NCBI RefSeq assembly: GCF_001936335.1
Contig: NZ_CP018888.1
Coordinates: 1,364,001-1,428,000 of the forward strand
DNA: 64,000 bases
From: Amylolactobacillus amylophilus DSM 20533 = JCM 1125
GTDB lineage: Bacteria; Bacillota; Bacilli; Lactobacillales; Lactobacillaceae
Reading direction: 5' to 3'
The notes under the pieces were generated by a model that did no database searches, was not told where the DNA came from, and worked only from the letters and a program-made list of their open reading frames with translations. The translations under genes and the position numbers were made by a program. Below, piece by piece: positions 9,411-16,982 of the stretch (its first letter is position 1; each line of letters begins with the position of its first letter).

Positions 9411-10220
9411 ATGGATTTAAACGCAATTCAAATTATCTTAGTCATTCTCGTTGCGTTTCTTGCTGGTATGGAAGGTATTCTTGATGAATTCCACTTCCAC
9501 CAACCAGTAATTGCGTGTACGTTAATCGGCTTAGTAACAGGTCAATTAATCCCTTGTTTAATCTTGGGTGGTAGCTTACAAATGATCGCTCTTGGCTGGG
9601 CAAACATTGGTGCTGCCGTTGCTCCCGATGCTGCTTTAGCATCAGTTGCATCTGCTATTATCTTGGTCCTTGGTGGTCAAGGTGAGAAGGGTGTCCAAAC
9701 TGCTATTGGTATCGCTATTCCTTTGGCTGTTGCTGGACTATTACTTACTACTATCGTCCGTACTTTAACCACTGGTGTTGTGCACATCATGGATAAGGCT
9801 GCTGAAGAAGGTAGTTTCCGGAAAATCGAAATTTGGCAATTAATCGCGATTGCTATGCAAGGTATCCGTATTGCTATTCCTGCAGGTTTGATTCTTGCAA
9901 TCGGTGCTGGCCCTGTTAGCTCAGCATTGAACGCAATGCCTGCATGGTTGACTGACGGTCTTGCCGTTGGTGGTGGTATGGTTGTTGCCGTAGGTTACGC
10001 AATGGTTATCAACATGATGGCTAACCGTGAAGTATGGCCATTCTTTATCATTGGTTTCGCTTTAGCAACAGTTACAGATCTTACTCTTATCGCTCTTGGT
10101 GCAATCGGTGTGTCTCTTGCCTTGATTTACTTGGCATTGCAAGGCAGAGGCGGTTCATCAGACAACAGCGCAGCTGCTAACACAGGTGACCCAGTTGGCG
10201 ATATCATAGACAATTACTAG
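9411..10220 (+). CDS. manY: Mannose/glucose PTS membrane component IIC
   Basis: 269 residues, about eight membrane segments, opening with MDLNAIQIILVILVAFLAG and the GMEGILDEFHFHQP segment typical of mannose-family IIC proteins. Together with ManZ it forms the sugar channel. The C-terminal tail is short and polar. The start ATG at 9411 has GGAGG at 9394-9398 (12 bp away, with GGAGGATAAATAATT between). Gap to manZ is 18 bp. Confidence 0.95.
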   Translation: MDLNAIQIILVILVAFLAGMEGILDEFHFHQPVIACTLIGLVTGQLIPCLILGGSLQMIALGWANIGAAVAPDAALASVASAIILVLGGQGEKGVQTAIGIAIPLAVAGLLLTTIVRTLTTGVVHIMDKAAEEGSFRKIEIWQLIAIAMQGIRIAIPAGLILAIGAGPVSSALNAMPAWLTDGLAVGGGMVVAVGYAMVINMMANREVWPFFIIGFALATVTDLTLIALGAIGVSLALIYLALQGRGGSSDNSAAANTGDPVGDIIDNY

Positions 10221-10238
10221 GATGAAAGGAGAATAACA

Positions 10239-11156
10239 ATGGCTGATAACAAAAGAATTACTTTAACCAAAAAAGACAGAATTTCAGTTTGGTTGCGTTC
10301 GAATTTCATTCAAGGTTCTTGGAACTATGAAAGAATGCAAAACGGTGGTTGGGCATACTCAATGATCCCAGCACTTAAAAAGCTGTACAAGACTAAAGAA
10401 GACCGTGCCGCTGCTTTGAAGCGTCACCTTGAGTTCTTCAATACTCACCCATACTTAGCATCACCTATCATCGGTGTTACACTTGCCCTTGAAGAAGATC
10501 GTGCTAATGGTGCACCTATCGATGATGTTACTATCCAAGGTGTTAAGGTTGGTATGATGGGACCTCTTGCTGGTATTGGTGATCCCGTATTCTGGTTCAC
10601 TGTAAAGCCAATCATTGGTGCTCTTGCAGCAACAATGGCTATGAGTGGTAACATCTTAGGACCTATCTTGTACTTCGTTCTTTGGAACGTTATTCGTTTA
10701 GGTTTCATGTGGTACACACAAGAATTTGGCTACAAAGCCGGTTCACGTATCTCAGAAGATTTATCTGGTAACTTACTCCAAAACGTTACTAAGGGAGCTT
10801 CAATCCTTGGTATGTTTATCCTTGGTTCACTGGTTAACCGTTGGGTTTCAGTTAACTTCACTCCAGTTATCTCAACTTCGCCTTTGGCAAAGGGAGCTTA
10901 CATCGAGTGGGATAAACTTCCAAAGGGTGCAGCTGGTATTAAACAAGCCTTAGAGCAACAAGCTGCAGGCCTTTCACTCGGTTCAGATAAAGTTACAACC
11001 TTGCAAGAAAACTTGAACTCATTGATTCCAGGTTTCGCAGGATTACTTTTAACTTTATTCTGCATGTGGTTACTGAAGAAGAATGTTTCACCTATCGTGA
11101 TCATTCTTGGACTATTCGTAGTCGGTATCGTTCTTCACGTATTGCACGTAATGTAA
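10239..11156 (+). CDS. manZ: Mannose/glucose PTS membrane component IID
   Basis: 305 residues. The soluble N-terminal part contains the family signature around SWNYERMQNGGWAYSMIPAL (residues 27-46), followed by the EFFNTHPYLASPIIGVTLALEE-type segment and GPLAGIGDPVFW (about 109-120). The C-terminal end has membrane segments. It pairs with ManY as the sugar-translocating unit; this membrane pair is also the usual receptor for class IIa bacteriocins. The gene is followed by a hairpin with a T-run before manO. Confidence 0.95.
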   Translation: MADNKRITLTKKDRISVWLRSNFIQGSWNYERMQNGGWAYSMIPALKKLYKTKEDRAAALKRHLEFFNTHPYLASPIIGVTLALEEDRANGAPIDDVTIQGVKVGMMGPLAGIGDPVFWFTVKPIIGALAATMAMSGNILGPILYFVLWNVIRLGFMWYTQEFGYKAGSRISEDLSGNLLQNVTKGASILGMFILGSLVNRWVSVNFTPVISTSPLAKGAYIEWDKLPKGAAGIKQALEQQAAGLSLGSDKVTTLQENLNSLIPGFAGLLLTLFCMWLLKKNVSPIVIILGLFVVGIVLHVLHVM

Positions 11157-11177
11157 TTCTAGATTAATCAACAACTT

Positions 11178-11230
11178 GAAGATTGCCTTTTGGTGCGATA
11201 ACATTAGCACGTAGGCAATCTTCTTTTTTT
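11178..11230 (+). terminator. Hairpin and T-run between manZ and manO
   Basis: An 11-bp perfect stem (GAAGATTGCCT at 11178-11188 with AGGCAATCTTC at 11213-11223) has a further inner pairing GGTGC/GCAC and is followed by seven T. It should end most man transcripts, leaving manO to read-through. No separate clear promoter for manO is seen between this hairpin and its start. Confidence 0.85.
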
Positions 11231-11244
11231 GAAAAGGATAGACA

Positions 11245-11625
11245 ATGGTTCAATCAATAAACACCAAAGTAGATTTAGTTGAAAAGGCGACATCCCATAC
11301 GGCAATTGCTGAATATGGCAAGATTATGATTGGTGATAAGGGATTCGAGTTCTTCAACGATAAGAACGTCCAGAAATACATTCAGATTCCGTGGGATGAA
11401 GTTGATCTAGTCATCGCTTCGATTCTGTTCAAGGGTAAATACATTCCTAGATACGCATTGAAGACGAAGAGTAGTGGTACATACAATTTCTCTTCAAAGG
11501 ACCCAAAGAAAGTGCTGCGTGCAATTCGCGAGTACATTCCAGCAGACCGAATCGTTCGTTCACTCAGCTTCTTTCAGGTGCTGAAGCGCGGTTTGAAGAA
11601 TATTTTCATGGGAAAAAGAAAGTAG
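11245..11625 (+). CDS. manO: ManO, DUF956 family regulator-like protein
   Basis: 126 residues of the DUF956 family, which is regularly found as the last gene of mannose PTS operons in lactic acid bacteria. The protein is small, basic at its C-terminus (RGLKNIFMGKRK) and lacks obvious membrane segments or a helix-turn-helix; its molecular role is not established. It lies 89 bp after manZ behind a terminator-like hairpin, so its level is probably lower than that of the PTS components. ATG at 11245 follows AAAAGGATAG. Its last four codons are the first bases of a 112-bp tandem repeat array. Confidence 0.85.
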   Translation: MVQSINTKVDLVEKATSHTAIAEYGKIMIGDKGFEFFNDKNVQKYIQIPWDEVDLVIASILFKGKYIPRYALKTKSSGTYNFSSKDPKKVLRAIREYIPADRIVRSLSFFQVLKRGLKNIFMGKRK

Positions 11626-11974
11626 TGACAAAAGATGGTTAGCTTCTGAGCACTTACGATGACACTAAAGCGTGGAACGCTTGAAGTGGCAAGTAAGGCG
11701 GAGGAAGTTATCTTTTGAAACACAGTTAAGAAAGTAGTGACAAAAGATGGTTAGCTTCTGAGCACTTACGATGACACTAAAGCGTGGAACGCTTGAAGTG
11801 GCAAGTAAGGCGGAGGAAGTTATCTTTTGAAACACAGTTAAGAAAGTAGTGGCAAAAGATGGTTAGCTTCTGAGCACTTACGATGACACTAAAGCGTGGA
11901 ACGCTTGAAGTGGCAAGTAAGGCGGAGGAAGTTATCTTTTGAAACACAGTTAAGAAAGTAGTGGCAAAAGATGG
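11616..11974 (+). repeat. Tandem array of a 112-bp structured repeat (3 full copies plus a fragment)
   Basis: Copies begin at 11616, 11728, 11840 and 11952 (the last broken off after about 23 bases), each 112 bp and nearly identical (one A/G variant separates copies 1-2 from 3-4). The first copy begins inside the last codons of manO, and each copy repeats those bases. Within a unit, CAAAAGAT (11629-11636) can pair with ATCTTTTG (11710-11717), AGCTTCT with a block ending GGAAGTT, CTTAC with GTAAG, CACT with AGTG, and AAGCGT with ACGCTT around a GGA loop, forming one long branched hairpin of 89 bases. No protein is encoded. The array fills the gap between manO and pgi. Confidence 0.95.
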
Positions 11975-12024
11975 TCAGGATCCACACTCTTAGCCGTTGA
12001 TTAGTCACGTCCGTTTCTTGCATT

Positions 12025-12053
12025 TTGCCGGTAAAATGGTTAAAGTATACAAT
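12025..12053 (+). promoter_or_regulatory. Promoter of pgi
   Basis: TTGCCG (12025-12030), 17-bp spacer, TACAAT (12048-12053). It lies 27 bp before the pgi start and downstream of the repeat array, so pgi has its own promoter. Confidence 0.6.
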
Positions 12054-12080
12054 GTTAAAACAAATTTTCGGAGGAAAAAA

Positions 12081-13421
12081 ATGACACATATTAAGTTTGA
12101 CCAATCGAAATTAACCCCCTTCGTTCATGAGAACGAACTACCTGAGATGCAACAGCTTGTTACTGCGTCTGACCTTGCATTAAGAGAGGGGACAGGAGCT
12201 GGTAATGACTTCCGGGGCTTCATCGACCTCCCTGTTGATTATGACAAGGATGAATTTGCTCGGATCAAGGAAGCTGCGAAGAAGATTCAATCCGATTCTG
12301 ATATCTTGGTTGGTATCGGTATTGGGGGCTCATACTTGGGTGCTCGTGCAGCAATCGACTTCCTGAATGGCGCATTCTACAACTTTGCGGCTGATCGGAA
12401 GCATCCACAAGTTATTTTTGCTGGTAACTCAATCTCTGGGTCATACCTCCATGACTTGATTGAACTGATTGGCGACCGCGACTTCAGCTTGAACATTATT
12501 TCTAAATCCGGTACAACGACAGAACCTTCAATCGCTTTCCGGATCCTGAAGGCTAAATTGGTTGAGAAGTACGGTAAGGAAGAAGCCAACAAGCGGATCT
12601 ACGCTACGACTGATCGTGAGCGTGGTGCTTTGAAGACAGAAGCCGATGCAGAAGGTTATGAAGAGTTCGTTGTGCCTGACGATATCGGTGGTCGCTTCTC
12701 AGTACTCTCAGCTGTTGGTCTGTTGCCAATCGCCGTTGCCGGTGCCAACATTGATGAATTGATGCACGGTGCAGCCCAAGCACGCCTAGACTATGCTGAC
12801 CCTGCATTAGAGAAGAACGAAGCATATCAATATGCGGCTCTAAGAAATATTTTGTACCGTAAGGGTTACACCACTGAGTTATTAGAAAACTACGAGCCAA
12901 CATTGCAATACTTCGGCGAGTGGTGGAAACAACTGATGGGTGAATCAGAAGGTAAAGACCAAAAGGGAATTTACCCTTCAAGCGCAAACTTCTCAACCGA
13001 CTTACACTCACTTGGACAATACATCCAAGAAGGGCGGCGGAACTTGATGGAGACCGTCATCAAGGTAGAAAATCCCCGTCATGATCTGACTGTGCCTGCT
13101 GAGGAAGAGAATCTTGATGGCTTAGCATTCCTTGAAGGTAAGACGATGAACTACGTGAACGAGCAAGCATACCAAGGCGTTGTGCTCGCCCATACCGACG
13201 GTGGTGTGCCTGTAATGACCGTCTCGATTCCTGACCTGTCAGAATTCACATTGGGTTACCTGATTTACTTCTTCGAAATTGCAGTCGGTATCTCAGGTTA
13301 CCTGAACGGTATTAACCCATTCAACCAACCTGGTGTCGAGGCATATAAGAAGAATATGTTTGGTCTACTCGGTAAGCCTGGCTATGAAGATTTAACGAAC
13401 GAATTGAAGAAACGCATTTAG
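12081..13421 (+). CDS. pgi: Glucose-6-phosphate isomerase
   Basis: Interconverts glucose-6-phosphate and fructose-6-phosphate, next in line after glucose uptake by the PTS upstream. The 446-residue length fits the short bacterial (Bacillus/Lactobacillus) form. Signatures include [11 protein letters not shown] (about residues 76-86), SKSGTTTEP (about 140-148), and the C-terminal [12 protein letters not shown]. The frame is open further upstream, but ATG at 12081 is preceded by GGAGG at 12070-12074 and matches the usual N-terminus (MTHIKFD), so it is the start. A small gene follows 30 bp after the stop. Confidence 0.97.
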   Translation: MTHIKFDQSKLTPFVHENELPEMQQLVTASDLALREGTGAGNDFRGFIDLPVDYDKDEFARIKEAAKKIQSDSDILVGIGIGGSYLGARAAIDFLNGAFYNFAADRKHPQVIFAGNSISGSYLHDLIELIGDRDFSLNIISKSGTTTEPSIAFRILKAKLVEKYGKEEANKRIYATTDRERGALKTEADAEGYEEFVVPDDIGGRFSVLSAVGLLPIAVAGANIDELMHGAAQARLDYADPALEKNEAYQYAALRNILYRKGYTTELLENYEPTLQYFGEWWKQLMGESEGKDQKGIYPSSANFSTDLHSLGQYIQEGRRNLMETVIKVENPRHDLTVPAEEENLDGLAFLEGKTMNYVNEQAYQGVVLAHTDGGVPVMTVSIPDLSEFTLGYLIYFFEIAVGISGYLNGINPFNQPGVEAYKKNMFGLLGKPGYEDLTNELKKRI

Positions 13422-13451
13422 TTTTTTGAAATTAGATTGTGAGGACTTTAA

Positions 13452-13688
13452 TTGGAAAAAGTAGTAACTAAGGATCGCTATGACTATGAGGCCTGGTCTA
13501 ATCAGGTATTAGACGGATTGGTTTTCGAGTATCGGTTAAGTGAGGTCGAGGCAATAAGCGTCCTCAGCCATCAGAAAACACTAGTGAATAAGTTGTTCAA
13601 TGAGTTTACGCAGAATCCGGAATTTTCATTCTCGGAGACACTCGATCGGCTCATGGACGATGATTTAGAAAATGACTGCTACAATTAA
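13452..13688 (+). CDS. Small protein of unknown function, 78 residues
   Basis: No family named with confidence. It is an acidic, soluble, probably all-helical protein (EAWSNQVLDGLVFEYRLSEVEAI...). The start is TTG at 13452 with GAGG at 13441-13444, seven bases away. It lies 30 bp after pgi and before a clear terminator, so it is probably the last gene of the pgi transcript. Being bounded by good signals makes it a likely real gene. Confidence 0.6.
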   Translation: MEKVVTKDRYDYEAWSNQVLDGLVFEYRLSEVEAISVLSHQKTLVNKLFNEFTQNPEFSFSETLDRLMDDDLENDCYN

Positions 13689-13692
13689 AGAG

Positions 13693-13722
13693 AAAGATGT
13701 GATAAAATTATCACATCTTTTT
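13693..13722 (+). terminator. Terminator after pgi and its small partner
   Basis: Perfect 12-bp stem AAAGATGTGATA (13693-13704) with TATCACATCTTT (13709-13720), four-base loop, T-run. Confidence 0.88.
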
Positions 13723-13765
13723 AATTTGCTTAAATTAGGAGAAATTCTGCAAGACTGAGGTCATA

Positions 13766-14266
13766 GTGCACATGAACAAACAATTCAAACGTCTGGTGGA
13801 TGGTTTCCTAATCGCTCTGGTGGCAATACCAATTCTCCTGGTTATCGCATTAATCGTCGCGGCAGTCTTGTTGCTTGGTGGTACAACGGCGACCATTGCC
13901 GTGGGTGTTGTCTTATTGATTCTGCTCCTAGTTCCCGTCATCATCGTGGTGACACTTGTCGTGGTGTATTTCTATACCAGCAGGACACAGAAAATTAGGG
14001 TCAACACACCAGAGCAGAAGTATCACTTCGTCTTTCATGATGTGATTAAGATGCGGGACATGTTGAGGGTAATCTGGCAGTTTGTTAAAGAAGAGCGGCA
14101 AACGGGGAGTTCCTGGTCGCGGGCAATTCGCCGTGGTTACCTGCATTTCGTGAACACTGAGTTCAAGGATTACTTCGGTGAATTGATCAAGGTTAACTAT
14201 GGACTCGATGCATATGATGCATTCATGGCTGCCCGGCTGTCTGATTTAGAAGTCAGCTTCAGTTAA
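13766..14266 (+). CDS. Two-pass membrane protein of unknown function
   Basis: 166 residues. Residues 10-40 and 44-72 form two long membrane segments, followed by a soluble basic tail (about 90 residues) with aromatic residues. No recognised domain. GTG at 13766 has GAGG five bases upstream; ATG at 13772 is also possible with an eleven-base spacing. It lies in the same direction as pgi but behind a terminator, so it has its own promoter, which I could not place. Confidence 0.6.
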   Translation: MHMNKQFKRLVDGFLIALVAIPILLVIALIVAAVLLLGGTTATIAVGVVLLILLLVPVIIVVTLVVVYFYTSRTQKIRVNTPEQKYHFVFHDVIKMRDMLRVIWQFVKEERQTGSSWSRAIRRGYLHFVNTEFKDYFGELIKVNYGLDAYDAFMAARLSDLEVSFS

Positions 14267-14352
14267 CGACAAACTATATTTTCTGGTATTTTTCATTTAA
14301 TTGTGTAGAATAGAAAGAAAATATCTAGCTAAATTTAGTTTGGGGGATTTGT

Positions 14353-15009
14353 GTGAAGGAAATCGAAGTTTATTTCGTCCGCCACGGCGAGACTATGTAT
14401 AATTTAATGCGGAAGATGCAGGGCTGGTCGGACACGCCGTTGACCGAACGGGGAATCCCGGTGCTTGAAGCGACTGCGCAAAAGCTTCAAAATACCCACT
14501 TTGACGCCGTTTATAGTTCAGACCTGAAACGGGCTGTGGATACAGCGAAGATCATGCTGACGGCAAATCATGCCACGGATACACAGATTATCGAGAGCAG
14601 GAATCTCCGTGAGGTTTTCTTTGGCTCGTTTGAGGGCGAGAATGAGGAGGAGACCTGGGAACGTGTCGGGGCCCCCTATGGTATTAAGACGATCGCTGAA
14701 TTTCGGGATCATTATTCACCGGATTTCTTGCGTAATGCCACCAAAGAAGCCGATGTACGTCATTTGGCAGAGAATGCCCAGGAGGTCAAGGTGCGACTGC
14801 AGGCGGGCTTACAAGAGATTTATCAGGCCAGCGCGGACCACTCACGCATTCTCGTAGCGACCCATGGTGGCGTCATTAAGGACTTGGTTAGTAAGAATTC
14901 ACCCGCTGGCTCGCCCTACCACACCCAGTTCCCGAAGAATGGTAGTGTTACTAAGACACGGCTAACGGGCCAAAACATCATTATTGATGATTATAATCTA
15001 TTACCATAG
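14353..15009 (+). CDS. Histidine phosphatase family protein (phosphoglycerate-mutase-like)
   Basis: 218 residues with the RHGET motif at residues 10-14 (catalytic histidine H11), a second arginine in SSDLKRAVDTA, an acid in REVFFGSFEGE and the second histidine in VATHGGVIKD (about residue 175). This is the branch-1 histidine phosphatase fold, usually an acid phosphatase or a cofactor-dependent mutase relative; the substrate is not predictable. GTG at 14353 follows GGGGG at 14342-14346. The gene ends 13 bp before a repeated RNA cassette whose minus-strand terminator may also serve this gene from the other side. Confidence 0.85.
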   Translation: MKEIEVYFVRHGETMYNLMRKMQGWSDTPLTERGIPVLEATAQKLQNTHFDAVYSSDLKRAVDTAKIMLTANHATDTQIIESRNLREVFFGSFEGENEEETWERVGAPYGIKTIAEFRDHYSPDFLRNATKEADVRHLAENAQEVKVRLQAGLQEIYQASADHSRILVATHGGVIKDLVSKNSPAGSPYHTQFPKNGSVTKTRLTGQNIIIDDYNLLP

Positions 15010-15013
15010 GTAA

Positions 15014-15111
15014 CAAAAAAGAGCCTTAATCATAAAGATTAAGACTTAACAAACTTTCCACGAAATCATCACAGACAGAGGATCTCACTCAGAACTCTGC
15101 CTTTTTTCGTG
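15014..15111 (-). ncRNA. Candidate antisense RNA, copy 1
   Basis: Minus-strand promoter TTGACA (complement of 15142-15147), 18-bp spacer, TTATAT (complement of 15118-15123). Predicted start near 15111; the transcript would end at the hairpin CTTAATC-GATTAAG followed by CTTTTTTG at about 15014. The RNA of about 98 bases would hold two hairpins. It is the paralogue of the copy at 15367-15462 and could act on the same target. The end also lies just after the phosphatase gene stop at 15009. Confidence 0.45.
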
Positions 15112-15160
15112 TCCAAAATATAACACGGCACCAGAGCTCGCTGTCAACTAAAGTATATTT
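15022..15160. repeat. Direct repeat copy 1 of an antisense-RNA cassette
   Basis: About 139 bp, closely similar to 15374-15510 (offset 352 bp). Both copies hold, in the same order, a minus-strand terminator hairpin (CTTAATC/GATTAAG), a plus-strand hairpin with CTGCC and six T, a small CGTGT/ACACG stem, and a minus-strand promoter TTGACA. The plus-strand hairpin of this copy is weaker than that of copy 2. Confidence 0.9.
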
Positions 15161-15255
15161 ATCAGACCAAGATGGTAAAGAACTATTTTTGCGTAGTTAT
15201 ATATGTGATGGCTAGTGGGACCACTCCAGCAACAGAAAGTAAAGGAGGCGGTGCC

Positions 15256-15330
15256 ATGAGCAGAATGGGAAGTGAGAGAGTGAGAGTTGGATTCTTTCAA
15301 CTTTTTGAAATTGTTGAAGACACTAGTTGA
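15256..15330 (+). CDS. Possible 24-residue peptide with strong ribosome site
   Basis: ATG at 15256 is seven bases after a near-perfect AAAGGAGG (15241-15248), the best ribosome site in this gene-poor stretch. The frame gives MSRMGSERVRVGFFQLFEIV and stops at 15328-15330. It overlaps, one frame away, the amphipathic reading frame at 15287. It may be a leader or toxin peptide, or the two frames may be parts of one gene broken by an indel. Confidence 0.3.
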   Translation: MSRMGSERVRVGFFQLFEIVEDTS

Positions 15331-15490
15331 TGGCCTAAAAGCCCTTGATTGGTTGATTAAACTAATCAAAAAAAGCCTTAATCATAAAGATTTAGACTTA
15401 ACAGCTTTCCACGAAATCATCACAGGCAGAGAATCCCTCACGAATCTCTGCCTTTTTTCGTGTCCAAAGTATAACACGAGGCCAGAGTAA
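15287..15490 (+). CDS. Candidate short amphipathic peptide (type I toxin-like position)
   Basis: A TTG-initiated frame whose first 35 residues include FLKLLKTLVDGLKALDWLIK, an amphipathic, net-positive helix like those of membrane-active peptides. After that it runs into the repeat copy 2 and becomes unlikely protein. No ribosome site fits the TTG directly. It lies opposite the 3' end of the antisense RNA at 15367-15462, where the toxin message sits in type I toxin-antitoxin loci. Coding status is uncertain. Confidence 0.25.
   Translation: MDSFNFLKLLKTLVDGLKALDWLIKLIKKSLNHKDLDLTAFHEIITGRESLTNLCLFSCPKYNTRPE
15367..15462 (-). ncRNA. Candidate antisense RNA, copy 2 (type I antitoxin-like)
   Basis: Minus-strand promoter TTGACA (complement of 15493-15498), 18-bp spacer, TTATAC (complement of 15469-15474); predicted start near 15462. 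The RNA of about 96 bases passes through the complement of the plus-strand terminator and ends at a hairpin followed by seven T near 15367. It is fully antisense to the 3' part of any plus-strand message coming from 15241 onward, the geometry of Fst/TxpA/Lpt-type antitoxins. Known families were not matched by sequence. Confidence 0.5.
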
Positions 15491-15510
15491 ACTGTCAACT
15501 AAAATATATA
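15374..15510. repeat. Direct repeat copy 2 of the antisense-RNA cassette
   Basis: About 137 bp, near-identical to 15022-15160. This copy has the stronger plus-strand hairpin and the better minus-strand -10 (TTATAC). Confidence 0.9.
15425..15458 (+). terminator. Plus-strand terminator within repeat copy 2
   Basis: GGCAGAGA (15425-15432) pairs with TCTCTGCC (15445-15452), followed by six T. It would end a message from the peptide region at 15256-15400 and lies across the start of the antisense RNA. Confidence 0.75.
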
Positions 15511-15529
15511 TTTCTTTACCCAGCATATT

Positions 15530-15775
15530 CTATTTTTGAAGTGTTTCTTTACGCTCCAAGTATTCGTCCTTTTTAATATGCCCCTCTGCATAGAGCTCAT
15601 CAATAATATCCAGCGGCCTGTTTTGCAGGGAGCGCGGCTGTTTTCCGCGGGAGAATAACACGCCAAGCAGCACAATAATTAGGATAATGAAAGTAGCCAG
15701 CAACCACCAGGATGGGCCATTGCCAAAGGAATTCATCATGTGAGTTCCCCAGTAACCAAATCTGTTACCACACAT
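15530..15775 (-). CDS. SHOCT-domain membrane protein
   Basis: 81 residues. A short glycine-rich head, one membrane segment (WWLLATFIILIIVLLGVLF) and a C-terminal SHOCT domain of about 28 residues (PLDIIDELYAEGHIKKDEYL). SHOCT is a short helical hairpin of unknown role often attached to membrane segments. The frame extends upstream to 15853, but ATG at 15775 has AAGG about eight bases away and is the better start. It lies between the antisense-RNA cassette and pit, pointing away from pit. Confidence 0.78.
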   Translation of the reverse strand: MCGNRFGYWGTHMMNSFGNGPSWWLLATFIILIIVLLGVLFSRGKQPRSLQNRPLDIIDELYAEGHIKKDEYLERKETLQK

Positions 15776-15958
15776 TATTTCACCTTCTTTAACGGTATTA
15801 TACACCCGGTAATGGCGAATGCCAATCAATTCAATTTGACGGTTGAATTGCATATTTTGAGTGCAAATTATTCAAAAATTTAACGAGACGGCGGGGGGAA
15901 AATAAGTTATGATAGCTACGGCAGTATTTTCTGACATTTTGAGTTAATAGGAGTAAAT

Positions 15959-16972
15959 ATGAATATCGCTTTAATTGTTACCATTGCGCTGGTGATGGGC
16001 GTCGTGTTCGTCAATGGTTGGACCGATGCACCGAATGCCATTGCTACCGCAGTTTCAACTCGCGTGTTGCGCCCGAATGTGGCGATTTGGATGGCTGTCG
16101 TCATGAACTTCTTGGGGGCGCTCGTGATGACCTTCTTCAACGCCAAGGTGGCCGAGACCATCAGCAACATCGTGAGTTTCGATGGGGCCGGTAACGCCAG
16201 TCAGGTTGCCCTGTCTGCCGCGCTATTTGCTATCGTGACCTGGGCGGTCGCTGCATGGTGGTTTGGCATTCCTACGAGTGAATCACACGCGCTCGTTGCT
16301 GGGCTCACCGGTGCCGCAATGGCTCTTGGTGGCTTGAACGCCGTCAATGTGGACGAATGGTGGAAGGTCATCATTGGCCTTATCGTCAGCACTATCCTAG
16401 GCTTTGGTGGTGGCTATTTGATTACTAAGCTCATCATCTGGATTTTCCAGGGAGTCAACCGGATCTTCGCCAACAAAATTTTTACTGGTGGGCAGGCGTT
16501 TGGCGCCGCAGCCATGGCGTTTCTCCACGGCGCCCAAGATGGGCAGAAGTTCATGGGTGTCTTCATGTTGACCCTCTTCTACAACGGCCTCGTCGAGAAG
16601 AGCGGTAACGGCTTTGCCATTCCCATCTGGGTTATGGTGCTCTGTTCCGTGACCATGGGAATCGGTACGAGCGTCGGCGGGATGCGCATCATTAAGTCCG
16701 TCGGCATGGATATGGTGAAGCTGCAGAAATATCAGGGTTTCTCAGCCGACGTGGCGGCAGCAATCACGCTGCTACTATCCTCAATCTTCGGTATTCCTGT
16801 GTCGACGACACACACTAAAACAACGGCAATCATGGGTGCTGGTGCAGCCAAGCGCCTCTCGAGTGTCGATCTCACCGTTGTGAAGAACATGGTACTCGCC
16901 TGGGTACTCACGTTCCCTGGGTGTGGGATTATCGCTTTTTTGATGGCAAAATTATTTATGGCAATTTTTTAG
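15959..16972 (+). CDS. pit: Low-affinity inorganic phosphate transporter (PiT family)
   Basis: 337 residues with about ten membrane segments. Two inverted halves each carry the PiT signature: GWTDAPNAIATAVSTR at residues 19-34 and FLHGAQDGQKFMG at about residue 186, the latter being the PiT D-[GQ]-QK pattern. It imports phosphate with cations. ATG at 15959 follows AGGAG at 15949-15953. A PhoU-like gene follows by 10 bp, the usual partner. This pair and its neighbours are richer in G+C than the accessory regions. Confidence 0.93.
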   Translation: MNIALIVTIALVMGVVFVNGWTDAPNAIATAVSTRVLRPNVAIWMAVVMNFLGALVMTFFNAKVAETISNIVSFDGAGNASQVALSAALFAIVTWAVAAWWFGIPTSESHALVAGLTGAAMALGGLNAVNVDEWWKVIIGLIVSTILGFGGGYLITKLIIWIFQGVNRIFANKIFTGGQAFGAAAMAFLHGAQDGQKFMGVFMLTLFYNGLVEKSGNGFAIPIWVMVLCSVTMGIGTSVGGMRIIKSVGMDMVKLQKYQGFSADVAAAITLLLSSIFGIPVSTTHTKTTAIMGAGAAKRLSSVDLTVVKNMVLAWVLTFPGCGIIAFLMAKLFMAIF

Positions 16973-16982
16973 GAGGAACGAG

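Noticed and set aside
11616-11974. CRISPR array
   Set aside because: The copies are directly adjacent 112-bp units with no variable spacers, and no cas gene is in the window.
12604-13011. 135-codon minus-strand frame opposite pgi
   Set aside because: Shadow frame inside a strongly conserved gene; low-complexity, basic translation and no start signals.
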